A stretch of 11,749 bases of DNA from contig CABUJL010000056.1 in the NCBI GenBank assembly GCA_902491915.1, positions 1 to 11,749 on the forward strand, given 5' to 3'. This document shows positions 1 through 7,327 of the stretch, one piece after another. Each line of letters starts with the position of its first letter. The stretch's first letter is position 1. Under the pieces are notes generated by a model. The model was not told the origin of the DNA and made no database searches. It was given only the letters and a program-made list of their open reading frames with translations. A program made the position numbers and the translations under genes. The DNA is from an uncultured Collinsella sp. GTDB taxonomy: Bacteria; Actinomycetota; Coriobacteriia; Coriobacteriales; Coriobacteriaceae.

Positions 1-1
1 A

Positions 2-487
2 TTCGGTTGGGACATTTTGGATGAGGAAGGCGGCATTCGCCGCAGCATCCTCGCTTCTCGAGCTTTTGCTTCTCCTGATTCGGTCGCACGGCTCAACGGT
101 ATCGTGCATCCCGTTCTCATTGAACAGCTTTCGCTTAGGATTCTAGATCCGGTTTGTTGTACGGTTTCATCTTCCCGTTATCCCTTTGCGGTGGTCGAGG
201 TTTCTGCTCCGACTGGTTTTGAGGATGCATTTGGCTTGGCTGATGAAATTCTGGTCATCAGCGCCCCTTTGTCAGTTCGTCGCGAGCGCGCTATTCAACG
301 TGGCATGGAGCCATCTGATTTCGATGCCCGTTCTGCTTGTCAGCCCGATGAGTCTGCGCTGTGCAATCTCGCTACTACGGTGATTGATAATGCCTCAGGC
401 GATAATTCGCTCTTTGAGCAGCTTGACTCATGGCTTGCATGCCACGGGTTTATAGATACTCCGGATAAGGAGGATGCCGATGCCTAA
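2..487 (+). CDS. coaE: Dephospho-CoA kinase, 5'-truncated by the window edge
   Basis: CoaE phosphorylates the 3'-hydroxyl of dephospho-CoA with ATP, the last step of cytoplasmic coenzyme A synthesis. The frame is open to the left edge, so 161 residues are visible and the N-terminal P-loop is missing. E. coli CoaE is about 206 residues, so perhaps 50 are lost. What remains follows the family: a WDIL..EGGIRRSILASRAFA stretch, then LNGIVHPVL (usual LN.I.HP), a hydrophobic strand, ADEILVISAP (usual A..VLVV..P), a basic RRERAIQRG segment, a CQPDE stretch where RxxxQ is usual, and ATTVIDN (usual AD.VI.N) near the end. The usual P-L-L after the central strand reads SAPTG here. The stop overlaps the downstream transglycosylase start by 8 bp, suggesting co-transcription and translational coupling. 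The family call is firm; kinase activity cannot be judged without the P-loop. Confidence 0.88.
   Translation, partial: FGWDILDEEGGIRRSILASRAFASPDSVARLNGIVHPVLIEQLSLRILDPVCCTVSSSRYPFAVVEVSAPTGFEDAFGLADEILVISAPLSVRRERAIQRGMEPSDFDARSACQPDESALCNLATTVIDNASGDNSLFEQLDSWLACHGFIDTPDKEDADA
467..473 (+). promoter_or_regulatory. Ribosome binding site that decides the transglycosylase start
   Basis: AAGGAGG at 467-473 directly touches an ATG at 474 and lies 6 bases before a second in-frame ATG at 480. Normal Shine-Dalgarno spacing favours 480, which shortens the protein by two residues. The site lies inside the end of coaE. Confidence 0.75.
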
Positions 488-1061
488 GACACGTTTCTTT
501 GCGTGGTATCGCCTTATACCGCTGGCTGCCGTTTTTGCCTTCGGCCTTATCTCATTCGTTTACTCGTATGCTCCTGCCGCTTTCTTTAAGCCGCTGTATC
601 CGATTGACTACGAGGCGTATGTAAAGCAATCCAGTATTTCACATAATCTGGATCCGTATCTGGTGTGCGCTGTCATTAAGTCTGAATCGAATTGGGATCC
701 CGAGGCCGAGTCGAATCAGGGCGCTCAGGGATTGATGCAGCTGATGCCCGAGACTGCCCAGGATATGATCGCCAAGGGCCTTGTCGACGGTGGCGAGTAT
801 TCGGCCGACAACCTTAACGATCCGGCTACGAATATCGAGTTTGGCTGTGCGTATCTCTCGTATCTTCTAGCGTATTTTAACGGGTCGACTGACAGTGCCA
901 TTGCCGCCTATAACGCCGGCATGGGCAATGTCGACGGATGGGCGCAGCAGAGTACGTCGCTTCATAATGCAATCACCTATCCCGAGACGCAGGCGTATCT
1001 GATTCGTGTCAATAATGCCTGGGTTCGCTACAAGACCCTCTATCCCGATCGGTTCGTATAG
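480..1061 (+). CDS. Membrane-anchored lytic transglycosylase (SLT domain)
   Basis: This enzyme cleaves the MurNAc-GlcNAc bond of peptidoglycan with formation of 1,6-anhydro-MurNAc, outside the cytoplasmic membrane. The 193-residue protein has a basic N-terminus, one hydrophobic helix at about residues 12-29 (signal anchor; no lipobox cysteine), and then a goose-lysozyme-like SLT domain (GH23) from about 42 to 185. The domain motifs are all present: VIKSES with the likely catalytic E69, GAQGLMQLMPETA at about 81-93, the N.....NI..G..YL element at about 112-126, and AYNAG at 143-147. An in-frame ATG at 474 is possible but sits too close to the Shine-Dalgarno. The gene overlaps coaE by 8 bp, so it is probably in the same operon. 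The catalytic class is clear from the motifs. The specific role (cell-wall turnover, sporulation-like or secretion-associated) cannot be told from the sequence. Confidence 0.9.
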   Translation: MPKTRFFAWYRLIPLAAVFAFGLISFVYSYAPAAFFKPLYPIDYEAYVKQSSISHNLDPYLVCAVIKSESNWDPEAESNQGAQGLMQLMPETAQDMIAKGLVDGGEYSADNLNDPATNIEFGCAYLSYLLAYFNGSTDSAIAAYNAGMGNVDGWAQQSTSLHNAITYPETQAYLIRVNNAWVRYKTLYPDRFV

Positions 1062-1081
1062 GACTATGCCTGCCGCCTGCG

Positions 1082-1087
1082 TATACT
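1082..1087 (+). promoter_or_regulatory. Candidate -10 element for uvrB
   Basis: TATACT matches the sigma-70-type -10 consensus at five of six positions and would give a leader of about 20 nt before the uvrB ATG. No good -35 is visible 16-18 bp upstream, so the call is weak. No GAAC-N4-GTTC LexA-type site is seen in the 51-bp gap before uvrB. Confidence 0.35.
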
Positions 1088-1112
1088 GCAGATATATGAG
1101 TTAGGAGTATCC

Positions 1113-3353
1113 ATGGCGGAATTTGAAGTAGAACGCGTTGGTGGTGAACTTAAGCGCTTTGGCGTTGAAGGCTCTGACGTGCCGTTTAAGGTCGTGTCTC
1201 CCTATGAGCCTGCCGGTTCCCAGCCTAAGGCCATTGAGTCGCTTGTGCAGGGCGTGAGGGACGGAGACCGCTATCAGGTTTTGCTGGGCGTGACTGGTTC
1301 GGGCAAGACCTTCACGATGGCAAAGACTATTGAGGCCCTGGGAAAGCCGACGCTGGTCATGGCTCCGAATAAAACGCTCGCCGCTCAGCTTGCGAGCGAG
1401 CTCAAAGAGTTCTTTCCCAACAACGCTGTGGTCTACTTCGTCTCGTACTACGACTACTATCAGCCCGAGGCGTATGTGCCGCAAAGCGATACATATATCG
1501 AGAAAGACTCCTCGATTAACGAAGAGGTTGAGATGCTGCGACATCAGGCGACCGCATCGCTGCTCTCTCGACGCGATGTGATCGTTGTCGCATCGGTCTC
1601 GTGTATCTATGGCATTGGCTCTCCTGAGGACTATGCGGGTCTGGCTCCAAACGTCGACAAAAAGGTGCCGCTCGAGCGCGATGACTTTATCCATGCACTT
1701 ATCGACATTCAATATGATCGCAATGACTATGACCTGGCACGCGGCACGTTCCGCGTGCGCGGCGATGTTGTCGACGTGTATCCGCCTTATGCCGAGCATC
1801 CGTTGCGGTTTGAGTTCTTTGGCGACGAGGTCGAGCTGATTGCCGAGATCGATGAGGTCACCGGTGAGATGCTTCGTGAGTACGAGGCCATCCCCGTATG
1901 GCCGGCATCGCACTACGTGACCGAGAAGCCGAAGGTCAAGGCGGCTCTGAAATCGATCAGCGAAGAGTGCGAGAAGCGCGTGGCGGAGCTCAAGGCGACC
2001 GACAAGTTGCTCGAGGCGCAGCGTCTGCAGCAGCGCACCGATTATGATCTTGAGATGCTCGAGACGATGGGCTTTTGCAACGGCATCGAGAACTACTCGC
2101 GTCATCTGGACGGTCGCAAACCGGGTGAGCCGCCGTTTACCCTAATCGATTACTTTCCCAAGGATATGCTCTGCATCATCGATGAGAGTCATGTGACGGT
2201 GCCGCAGATTCGCGGCATGCACGAAGGTGACCGCTCGCGTAAGGTGACGCTGGTGGAACACGGTTTTCGCCTGCCCTCGGCGCTCGATAACCGCCCGCTT
2301 CGTTTCGATGAGTTTGAGGCAAGGATACCCCAGTTTATCTATGTTTCGGCCACGCCGGGCGATTACGAGCTGCGGGTTAGCCAGAACGACGTTGAGCAGA
2401 TTATTCGTCCGACCGGTCTGCTCGATCCCAAGATCAATGTGCGTCCGGTTCGCGGTCAGATTGACGATCTTGAGGACGAGATTCGCGAGCGCGTTGCCCG
2501 CAAGGAGCGCGTGCTGGTGACCACGTTGACCAAGCGCATGGCCGAGGACCTGACCGACCATCTGCTTGATGCGGGCATTAAGGTCAATTACATGCATTCT
2601 GATACGGCGACAATGGACCGTGTCGAGATCCTGCGAACGCTGCGCGAGGGCAAGATCGATGTTCTCGTTGGCATCAACCTGCTTCGCGAGGGCTTGGATC
2701 TTCCCGAGGTCTCACTGGTGGCAATTCTCGATGCCGATAAGGAAGGCTTCTTGCGCAACCGCCGTTCGCTGATTCAGACGATTGGCCGCGCGGCCCGTAA
2801 CGCCGATGGCGAAGTCATCATGTATGCGGACGTTGTGACCGATTCGATGAAAGAGGCCATCGAGGAGACGCAGCGCCGTCGCGAGATTCAGATGGCATAT
2901 AACGAAGAGCATGGCATTGTGCCCAAGACGGTGCGCAAAGCCATCAACGACATCTCAAGTTTCATTGCCGAAGCCGAAAAAACTGTGGGTTCCAAGGGGC
3001 GCTCGAAGGGCGACTCTCTTGGCCATGGCGCATTCTATACGCCCGATGAGTCGGGCGAGGGCGGCGTGCCGGAAACGGTGGCACCCGAGCAGACACTTGC
3101 GGAGCAGTTGGAAGAACTGCCGCATGACGAGCTTGTGCGAATCGTCGAAACCATGGAAGAGGATATGCGCAACGCTTCTGCCGCCATGGACTTTGAGGAG
3201 GCGGCGCGCCTGCGCGATGCCGTCGTTCAGATTCGGGCGATGCTCGAGGGTGCGTCTGAGGACGAGACGATCGAGCGCTTACGTTCGCAGGCCCGCAAGG
3301 GTTCCACGTTCGCATCGGGCAGAAAACGCCAGGGTGCACGGTTTAAGAAATAG
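1113..3353 (+). CDS. uvrB: Excinuclease ABC subunit B (UvrB)
   Basis: UvrB is the damage-verifying helicase-like subunit of nucleotide excision repair. It is loaded on DNA by UvrA and then recruits UvrC. The 746-residue protein has Walker A GVTGSGKT at 59-66, the tyrosine-rich beta-hairpin around 111-135 (SYYDYYQPEAYVPQSDTYIE) that inserts between strands, a Walker B-type DESH at 357-360, and helicase motif VI QTIGRAARN at 555-563. A UVR domain near 670-706 (MDFEEAARLRDAV) contacts UvrC. The ATG is preceded by AGGAG at 1103-1107 with 5-nt spacing. E. coli UvrB is about 673 residues. The extra length here is a polar, glycine-rich linker before the UVR domain (about 620-660) and a basic tail of about 37 residues after it, ending GRKRQGARFKK. 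The gene stands alone with its own probable promoter and a terminator-like hairpin. Confidence 0.98.
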   Translation: MAEFEVERVGGELKRFGVEGSDVPFKVVSPYEPAGSQPKAIESLVQGVRDGDRYQVLLGVTGSGKTFTMAKTIEALGKPTLVMAPNKTLAAQLASELKEFFPNNAVVYFVSYYDYYQPEAYVPQSDTYIEKDSSINEEVEMLRHQATASLLSRRDVIVVASVSCIYGIGSPEDYAGLAPNVDKKVPLERDDFIHALIDIQYDRNDYDLARGTFRVRGDVVDVYPPYAEHPLRFEFFGDEVELIAEIDEVTGEMLREYEAIPVWPASHYVTEKPKVKAALKSISEECEKRVAELKATDKLLEAQRLQQRTDYDLEMLETMGFCNGIENYSRHLDGRKPGEPPFTLIDYFPKDMLCIIDESHVTVPQIRGMHEGDRSRKVTLVEHGFRLPSALDNRPLRFDEFEARIPQFIYVSATPGDYELRVSQNDVEQIIRPTGLLDPKINVRPVRGQIDDLEDEIRERVARKERVLVTTLTKRMAEDLTDHLLDAGIKVNYMHSDTATMDRVEILRTLREGKIDVLVGINLLREGLDLPEVSLVAILDADKEGFLRNRRSLIQTIGRAARNADGEVIMYADVVTDSMKEAIEETQRRREIQMAYNEEHGIVPKTVRKAINDISSFIAEAEKTVGSKGRSKGDSLGHGAFYTPDESGEGGVPETVAPEQTLAEQLEELPHDELVRIVETMEEDMRNASAAMDFEEAARLRDAVVQIRAMLEGASEDETIERLRSQARKGSTFASGRKRQGARFKK

Positions 3354-3363
3354 CGAACAGGCA

Positions 3364-3399
3364 CCGAGTTCCCTGTGGAGCTCGGGGCTTGTGTCTTTT
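3364..3399 (+). terminator. Hairpin terminator candidate between convergent genes
   Basis: A 9-bp stem (CCGAGTTCC at 3364-3372, GGAGCTCGG at 3377-3385, one G-T pair) closes a 4-nt loop. It is followed by GGCTTGTGTCTTTT. It lies 10 bp after the uvrB stop, in the 65-bp gap before the convergent flavoprotein gene. The U-tract is interrupted, so termination may be partial. The stem could also serve the opposite strand. Confidence 0.6.
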
Positions 3400-3418
3400 G
3401 CGTGCTGGAATTCGTGCG

Positions 3419-5059
3419 CTAGAGGTCTGCGATCAGGGCTTCGGCACAACGAATGCCGTCGGTGGCCGCGCTCATGATGCCGCCGGCATATCCAGCCCCC
3501 TCACCGCAAGGGTAGAGGCCCGGGGTCGACACGGCATGGCACGTTCGGTCTCGGGTGACAGTAACCGGTGAGCTCGAACGAGTCTCCACGCCGGTAAGAA
3601 CGGCATCGGGGCGGTCGTAGCCTCGTAGCTTTTTTCCGAGTAGGGGAAGTCCCAGGCGGAGCGACTCGACGATATGCTGCGGCAGGGCTTCGTCAATTGC
3701 CGTCCAGGTCACACCGAGCGGATAGGTGGGCTTTACCTTTCCGGGCGCCTTGCTGGCGCGTCCTGCGAGGAAATCTCCGACGAGCTGTGCCGGTGCGTTC
3801 CAGTTGGAGCCGCCCAGGCGATAGGCGGCCGCCTCGCAGGCACGCTGGAGCTCGATGCCGGCGAGCGGGTCATCGTTGGGAAGGTCCTCAGGCGTGACGT
3901 TAACGAGCAGGGCGGCATTTGCGTTGCGTCCGTCGCGGGCATTGAGGCTAGCGCCGTTGACGCACAGGTGGCCCTGCTCGGAAGAGGCGGCGACAACCTG
4001 CCCGCCGGGGCACATGCAAAACGAGAACACGCTGCGGCCGTTGGGAAGATGGGCGACGAGCTTGTAGGGGGCTGCTCCGAGGGCAGGATGTCCCGCCAAG
4101 GCTCCATATTGGGCTCGGTCGATGTCGCGCTGCGGATGCTCGATGCGAACGCCCATGGCAAAGGTCTTTTGTGCGAGGGCCACGTTGTGGTCCTTAAGGA
4201 GCTCAAAAATATCGCGAGCAGAATGCCCGCAGGCGAGGATGAGGTGCTTTGTCTCAATTGGCTCGTAAGCGGCGTCTTGGGACGATTGGACATCGATACC
4301 GGTGATGGCGCCAGACGCGTCGATGCGAATGTCGACGAGCTTTGTTCGATAACGGACGACACCTCCGAGCTGCTCGATGCGCTGGGATATAGTGGTGACA
4401 ACCGTGGGAAGGATGTCGGAGCCAATGTGCGGCTTGGCATCCCACAGAATATCGCGGGGCGCACCCGCCTCGACGAAGGTTTCGAGGATAAGGCGATGGG
4501 CGGGATTTTTGGTTCCCGTATTGAGCTTGCCGTCCGAGAAGGTCCCCGCGCCGCCCAGGCCAAACTGGATATTGCTCTCGGGGTCGAGGATGCGCTCCTT
4601 TAGAAAGAGGTCGATCGCATGCGAGCGGCGAAATGCCGGGTCGCCGCGCTCGATGAGCAAGGGCTTCAGACCCGCTTCGGCAAGGGTGAGTGCGGCGAAA
4701 AGGCCGGCGCATCCGGCACCGATGACGACGGGGCGCTCTTTGGGTGCGCCGGAAACGGGGAAGGGGAATGAAGGCTCATCGTCATCTATCGCGCGTACGT
4801 GCGAGCGGTCACGTTCGGAAACGCTGTCGACCGCCTCTCGCTCGAGGTGGGGACTGGTCAGCTCAACACGAAAGCTCAGGATAAAATGGACGTCTCGTTT
4901 TTTGCGAGCGTCGATTGACTTGCGGTGGAGCTCGATGGACTTGATCTCGGAGTCCTTGCAACGTAGGACGCGCTTGGCGACTCGCTTGCCAACAATGAGG
5001 CAGGCATTTTCATCGCCGGCTTCATCGAGCGACGCGTTGACTTGGGTGATTTCGATCAT
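3419..5059 (-). CDS. COG2509-type FAD-dependent oxidoreductase, function unknown
   Basis: This 546-residue flavoprotein resembles the uncharacterised FAD-dependent dehydrogenase family COG2509. It has an N-terminal domain of about 100 residues without a nucleotide fold, containing the family-like SIDARKKRDVHFIL stretch (about 48-61). A Rossmann FAD site follows, VVIGAGCAGL at 111-120 with an acidic residue ending the second strand (LLIERG). Next come NIQFGLGGAGTFSDGKLNT at 163-181 and a C-terminal flavin-contacting CGEGAGYAGGIMSAATDG at 518-535. ATG 5059 is chosen because AAGGAG lies 6 nt upstream. The frame stays open to an ATG at 5182, but that adds a low-complexity lead that overlaps the upstream gene and has no such signal. 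It is the last gene after mrp and the BaiN-like gene on the same strand. The substrate is unknown, and the family is known mainly from sequence. Confidence 0.88.
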   Translation of the reverse strand: MIEITQVNASLDEAGDENACLIVGKRVAKRVLRCKDSEIKSIELHRKSIDARKKRDVHFILSFRVELTSPHLEREAVDSVSERDRSHVRAIDDDEPSFPFPVSGAPKERPVVIGAGCAGLFAALTLAEAGLKPLLIERGDPAFRRSHAIDLFLKERILDPESNIQFGLGGAGTFSDGKLNTGTKNPAHRLILETFVEAGAPRDILWDAKPHIGSDILPTVVTTISQRIEQLGGVVRYRTKLVDIRIDASGAITGIDVQSSQDAAYEPIETKHLILACGHSARDIFELLKDHNVALAQKTFAMGVRIEHPQRDIDRAQYGALAGHPALGAAPYKLVAHLPNGRSVFSFCMCPGGQVVAASSEQGHLCVNGASLNARDGRNANAALLVNVTPEDLPNDDPLAGIELQRACEAAAYRLGGSNWNAPAQLVGDFLAGRASKAPGKVKPTYPLGVTWTAIDEALPQHIVESLRLGLPLLGKKLRGYDRPDAVLTGVETRSSSPVTVTRDRTCHAVSTPGLYPCGEGAGYAGGIMSAATDGIRCAEALIADL

Positions 5060-5065
5060 CGAGGT

Positions 5066-5071
5066 CTCCTT
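5066..5071 (-). promoter_or_regulatory. Ribosome binding site fixing the start at 5059
   Basis: On the minus strand AAGGAG stands 6 nt before the ATG ending at 5059. This argues against the longer reading frame that begins at 5182. Confidence 0.75.
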
Positions 5072-5085
5072 AGAGGCAGGAAAGA

Positions 5086-5109
5086 GGCCGTCCGGTATCC
5101 CAGACGGCC
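5086..5109 (-). terminator. Intergenic hairpin between the two flavoprotein genes
   Basis: GGCCGTC (5086-5092) pairs perfectly with GACGGCC (5103-5109). After one mismatch, two more inner pairs are possible. It lies in the 80-bp gap after the BaiN-like gene, 14 bp upstream of the Shine-Dalgarno of the COG2509 gene. Read on the minus strand it is followed only by CTCTTTCC, a weak U-tract, so it may be a partial terminator, an mRNA-processing stem or an attenuator. A T5 run lies on the plus-strand side, but no plus-strand gene ends there. Confidence 0.45.
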
Positions 5110-5139
5110 CGAATGCGTTTTTGATTATAGACTGCGCGG

Positions 5140-6411
5140 CTACAGGCTGCTTGCAGCGCGAATGCCCGAGAGCCATGCCCACGCAAGGTTAAAGCCTCCG
5201 CAATCGGCGTCGATGTCGAGCGCTTCGCCGCAGACGTAAAGCGGGGCGTCGACAACGCTGCGCGCGCGTAGACTGGGTGTTGAGATGCTCTCGACAGATA
5301 TGCCACCACGCGTGACCTGCGCCGAGCGCTCCTCGGCGGTTCCTTCGACGAGCAACTTAAAGTGCTTGAGGATCGAGACCAGGTGGATGACATCGTTGGA
5401 GCCTGGATGGCGCTGCTCGAACGCTGTGCAGACGACGCGGGAGAGTTGCGGGGCAAGCATACCGTCGAGCCAACGGGGATCGCGGGGCGAAAAGCCGCCG
5501 AGCAGCTCAACGCGCCGGTTAAGCATATCGAGCAACTCGTCTTTAGAGAGGTCGGGGAAAACGTCGAGCAGGATCGTATCGCCGCGCTGGATACGACGGG
5601 AGAGGTTGAAGACAGCGACGCCCGAGATACCGAAGGCTCGAAACAGGACTTCACCGTCTTCGTGCCAGAGCTCATTATGATTGCGGGCGAGCGTCAAGCG
5701 GGCGCGGACGCGCAGGCCATCCAATGTCTTGAGTGCCGCCCGATCGCCGACGATCGTTGCCGATACGGGGCAGAGGATGGGGCGCAGCGAAGTGAGGGGG
5801 AGGCGAAACGTATCGGCGATACCGGTGGGGTTGCCACCCGTGGCGATAATTACGGCATGTGCCTCCAGGGCCTCGTTCTTGCGAGGGACATCGGCGAGCG
5901 CTTTCCGAAGCGAGCGGAGCTCCGATTTTCGGTCGTCGTGCTTTTTTGCCTTGAGTGCCCGCGCTGGACGGTCTATTTGGAGTGCCCAGCCTTCGGAAGC
6001 TTTGTGTGCCGAGGCAACGTTGGCTCCGCAGATTAAGGTGATACCCAGGCGGTCGCAAACATTGAGAAGTGCGTCGCGCACCGATTCGGCGCGAAGGGAG
6101 CGCGGGTACAGCCGGCCTTCCTCGGAGGTTGTCATGATGCCCAGCGAGGAGAAGAAACCCATAAGCTCTTGTTCGGGTTGGGGGCCCATGACAGATTCGA
6201 CGAATGCGGGGTGGTTATACCGCTGAGGATCAATCGATTCGTTGGAGAGGTTGCAGCGGCCGTTACCGGTCGCAAGGAGCTTAAGGCCGCAGGCGACATC
6301 GCGCTCAACGATGCAGACGCTTTTGCCAGCACGTGCGGCCGTAATGGCGGCGGCGAGGCCTGAAGCCCCGCCGCCGATTACCAGGACGTCATAGAAGGCG
6401 CTCGTGTTCAC
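5140..6411 (-). CDS. BaiN/YhiN-type NAD(P)/FAD-dependent oxidoreductase (HI0933-like)
   Basis: This 423-residue flavoprotein belongs to the HI0933-like family (COG2081), which includes YhiN and the clostridial BaiN, reported in bile-acid dehydroxylation. The FAD-binding Rossmann motif is VIGGGASGLAAA at 11-22, followed by the family signature KLLATGNGRCNLSN at 44-57. A middle insert domain follows. Near the C-terminus are TRGGISVESI and CGEALDIDADCGGFNLAWAWLSG (from 394), the flavin-contacting end. The start is GTG at 6411, directly abutting the mrp stop codon (6412-6414) with no base between. GAGG lies 5 nt before it, so translation is probably coupled to mrp. No later start can be used without losing the FAD motif. 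A role in bile-acid metabolism must not be read from the family name; the substrate is open. Confidence 0.9.
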   Translation of the reverse strand: MNTSAFYDVLVIGGGASGLAAAITAARAGKSVCIVERDVACGLKLLATGNGRCNLSNESIDPQRYNHPAFVESVMGPQPEQELMGFFSSLGIMTTSEEGRLYPRSLRAESVRDALLNVCDRLGITLICGANVASAHKASEGWALQIDRPARALKAKKHDDRKSELRSLRKALADVPRKNEALEAHAVIIATGGNPTGIADTFRLPLTSLRPILCPVSATIVGDRAALKTLDGLRVRARLTLARNHNELWHEDGEVLFRAFGISGVAVFNLSRRIQRGDTILLDVFPDLSKDELLDMLNRRVELLGGFSPRDPRWLDGMLAPQLSRVVCTAFEQRHPGSNDVIHLVSILKHFKLLVEGTAEERSAQVTRGGISVESISTPSLRARSVVDAPLYVCGEALDIDADCGGFNLAWAWLSGIRAASSL

Positions 6412-7242
6412 TTAGGCCTCGTCGGTCTCGTGCGGGGTAATAGCCTCGACGGCAGAGACTGCCTTGGGCAACATGCCATCGGGCAGCGCGGTCTCGACCT
6501 CGCCCTTATCGCAGGCCTCGGCGAGTGCCGGATTAATGGGAAGCGTGCCCAAGATGTCGAGGTTATAGCGCTCTGCGACCTCGGGGAGCTTGCTCTTGCC
6601 AAAGACCTCAATCTTCTTGCCGCAGTCGGGGCACTCAATATAGCTCATGTTCTCGACGATGCCCAGAATGGGGACGTTCATCTTCTCGGCCATATTGACC
6701 GCCTTGGCGACGATCATCGAGACCAGATCCTGCGGGCTCGTGACGATGACGATGCCGTCGACGGGCAGTGACTGGAAGACGGTGAGCGCGACGTCGCCTG
6801 TTCCCGGAGGCATGTCGACCAGCAGGTAGTCGATGGGGCCCCACGAGGTCTCGCTCCAGAACTGCCTGATGGCGCCTGCGATGACCGGACCGCGCCAAAG
6901 GACGGGGTCGGTCTCGTTTTGGAGCAGAAGGTTGGAGCTCATGACCTTGACGCCGTGCTCGGAGATTTCAGGCAGCATGAGGTTGCCAAGGGCATGGACG
7001 TGGCGTCCGCTCATACCGAACATCTTGGGGATAGAGGGACCGGTGATGTCGGCATCGAGGACGCCGACCTTGTGGCCGTGACGGGCAAGCTCGGTGGCGA
7101 TGGCACCGGTGACAAACGACTTGCCGACACCGCCCTTGCCGGAAAGCACGGCGATGACGCGTTTGACCTCGGACAGCGTATTCTCCTCAAATTGCGACGG
7201 CGACGTTTGTCCGCCGGCGGCCTGTGCGTGCTCGCAACCCAT
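6412..7242 (-). CDS. mrp: Mrp/NBP35-family Fe-S cluster carrier ATPase
   Basis: Mrp (ApbC) proteins are cytoplasmic P-loop ATPases that bind and transfer iron-sulfur clusters to target apoproteins. The 276-residue protein has the deviant Walker A GKGGVGKS at 35-42 with its signature lysine. It continues with LDADITGPSIPKMFG, the switch region DYLLVDMPPGTGD, and CPDC with C204 and C207 inside ENMSYIECPDCGK, the usual cluster-binding pair at the dimer interface. The N-terminus MGCEHAQAAGG carries one cysteine. ATG 7242 is chosen because AAAGGAG lies 6 nt upstream. The open frame extends to 7299, but that lead includes the candidate promoter -10. It is the first gene of a likely operon with two flavoproteins, so one inference is that it supplies clusters to redox enzymes, although neither flavoprotein shows an obvious cluster motif. 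Confidence 0.95.
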   Translation of the reverse strand: MGCEHAQAAGGQTSPSQFEENTLSEVKRVIAVLSGKGGVGKSFVTGAIATELARHGHKVGVLDADITGPSIPKMFGMSGRHVHALGNLMLPEISEHGVKVMSSNLLLQNETDPVLWRGPVIAGAIRQFWSETSWGPIDYLLVDMPPGTGDVALTVFQSLPVDGIVIVTSPQDLVSMIVAKAVNMAEKMNVPILGIVENMSYIECPDCGKKIEVFGKSKLPEVAERYNLDILGTLPINPALAEACDKGEVETALPDGMLPKAVSAVEAITPHETDEA

Positions 7243-7248
7243 GTATGA

Positions 7249-7254
7249 CTCCTT
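7249..7254 (-). promoter_or_regulatory. Ribosome binding site fixing the mrp start at 7242
   Basis: AAGGAG on the minus strand lies 6 nt before the ATG at 7242. The upstream in-frame start candidate at 7299 has no comparable signal. Confidence 0.75.
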
Positions 7255-7264
7255 TGTATATGTT

Positions 7265-7278
7265 GGGGCCGGGGCCCC
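7265..7278 (-). other. GC-only self-complementary tract in the mrp leader
   Basis: Fourteen G/C bases (GGGGCCGGGGCCCC on the plus strand) form a short hairpin of about 5 bp with a 4-nt loop, 10 bp upstream of the mrp Shine-Dalgarno. If the promoter at 7298-7327 is real, the tract lies in the transcribed leader. A role is not established. Confidence 0.35.
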
Positions 7279-7297
7279 GTGATGTGACACGAGCGTC

Positions 7298-7327
7298 ATT
7301 GTACCCTCGTTTGCGAGCGGGAGTCAT
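7298..7327 (-). promoter_or_regulatory. Candidate promoter of the mrp operon
   Basis: On the minus strand ATGACT (four of six to the -35 consensus) is followed after 18 bp by TACAAT (five of six to the -10). The predicted leader is about 50 nt. The spacer contains CTCG-CAAA-CGAG, a small inverted repeat that could be an operator. The 145-bp gap (7243-7387) shows no clear terminator for the upstream ltaS-like gene, so some read-through into mrp is possible. Confidence 0.5.

Noticed and set aside
1101..2105. A 334-codon open frame on the minus strand opposite uvrB
   Set aside because: It shadows the UvrB helicase domain, shows no domain of its own, and has antisense-type composition.
3674..4603. 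A 309-codon plus-strand frame opposite the COG2509 gene
   Set aside because: The minus strand here encodes clear FAD-binding motifs. The plus frame has no motif and its start lacks a ribosome binding site.
5060..5182. An N-terminal extension of the COG2509 flavoprotein to an ATG at 5182
   Set aside because: It would overlap the upstream gene's end and contain the intergenic hairpin. ATG 5059 has AAGGAG at ideal spacing.
4377..5192. A 271-codon plus-strand frame opposite the COG2509 N-terminus
   Set aside because: It is Ser/Arg-rich, typical of an antisense shadow, and overlaps the real gene and its ribosome binding site.
5140..6411. Calling this gene baiN and inferring bile-acid 7-alpha-dehydroxylation
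   Set aside because: No other bai genes are in the window, and the family is broad, including YhiN/HI0933 proteins from organisms without this pathway.
7243..7299. An N-terminal extension of Mrp to 7299
   Set aside because: The extension covers the GC tract and overlaps the candidate -10. ATG 7242 has a strong AAAGGAG.
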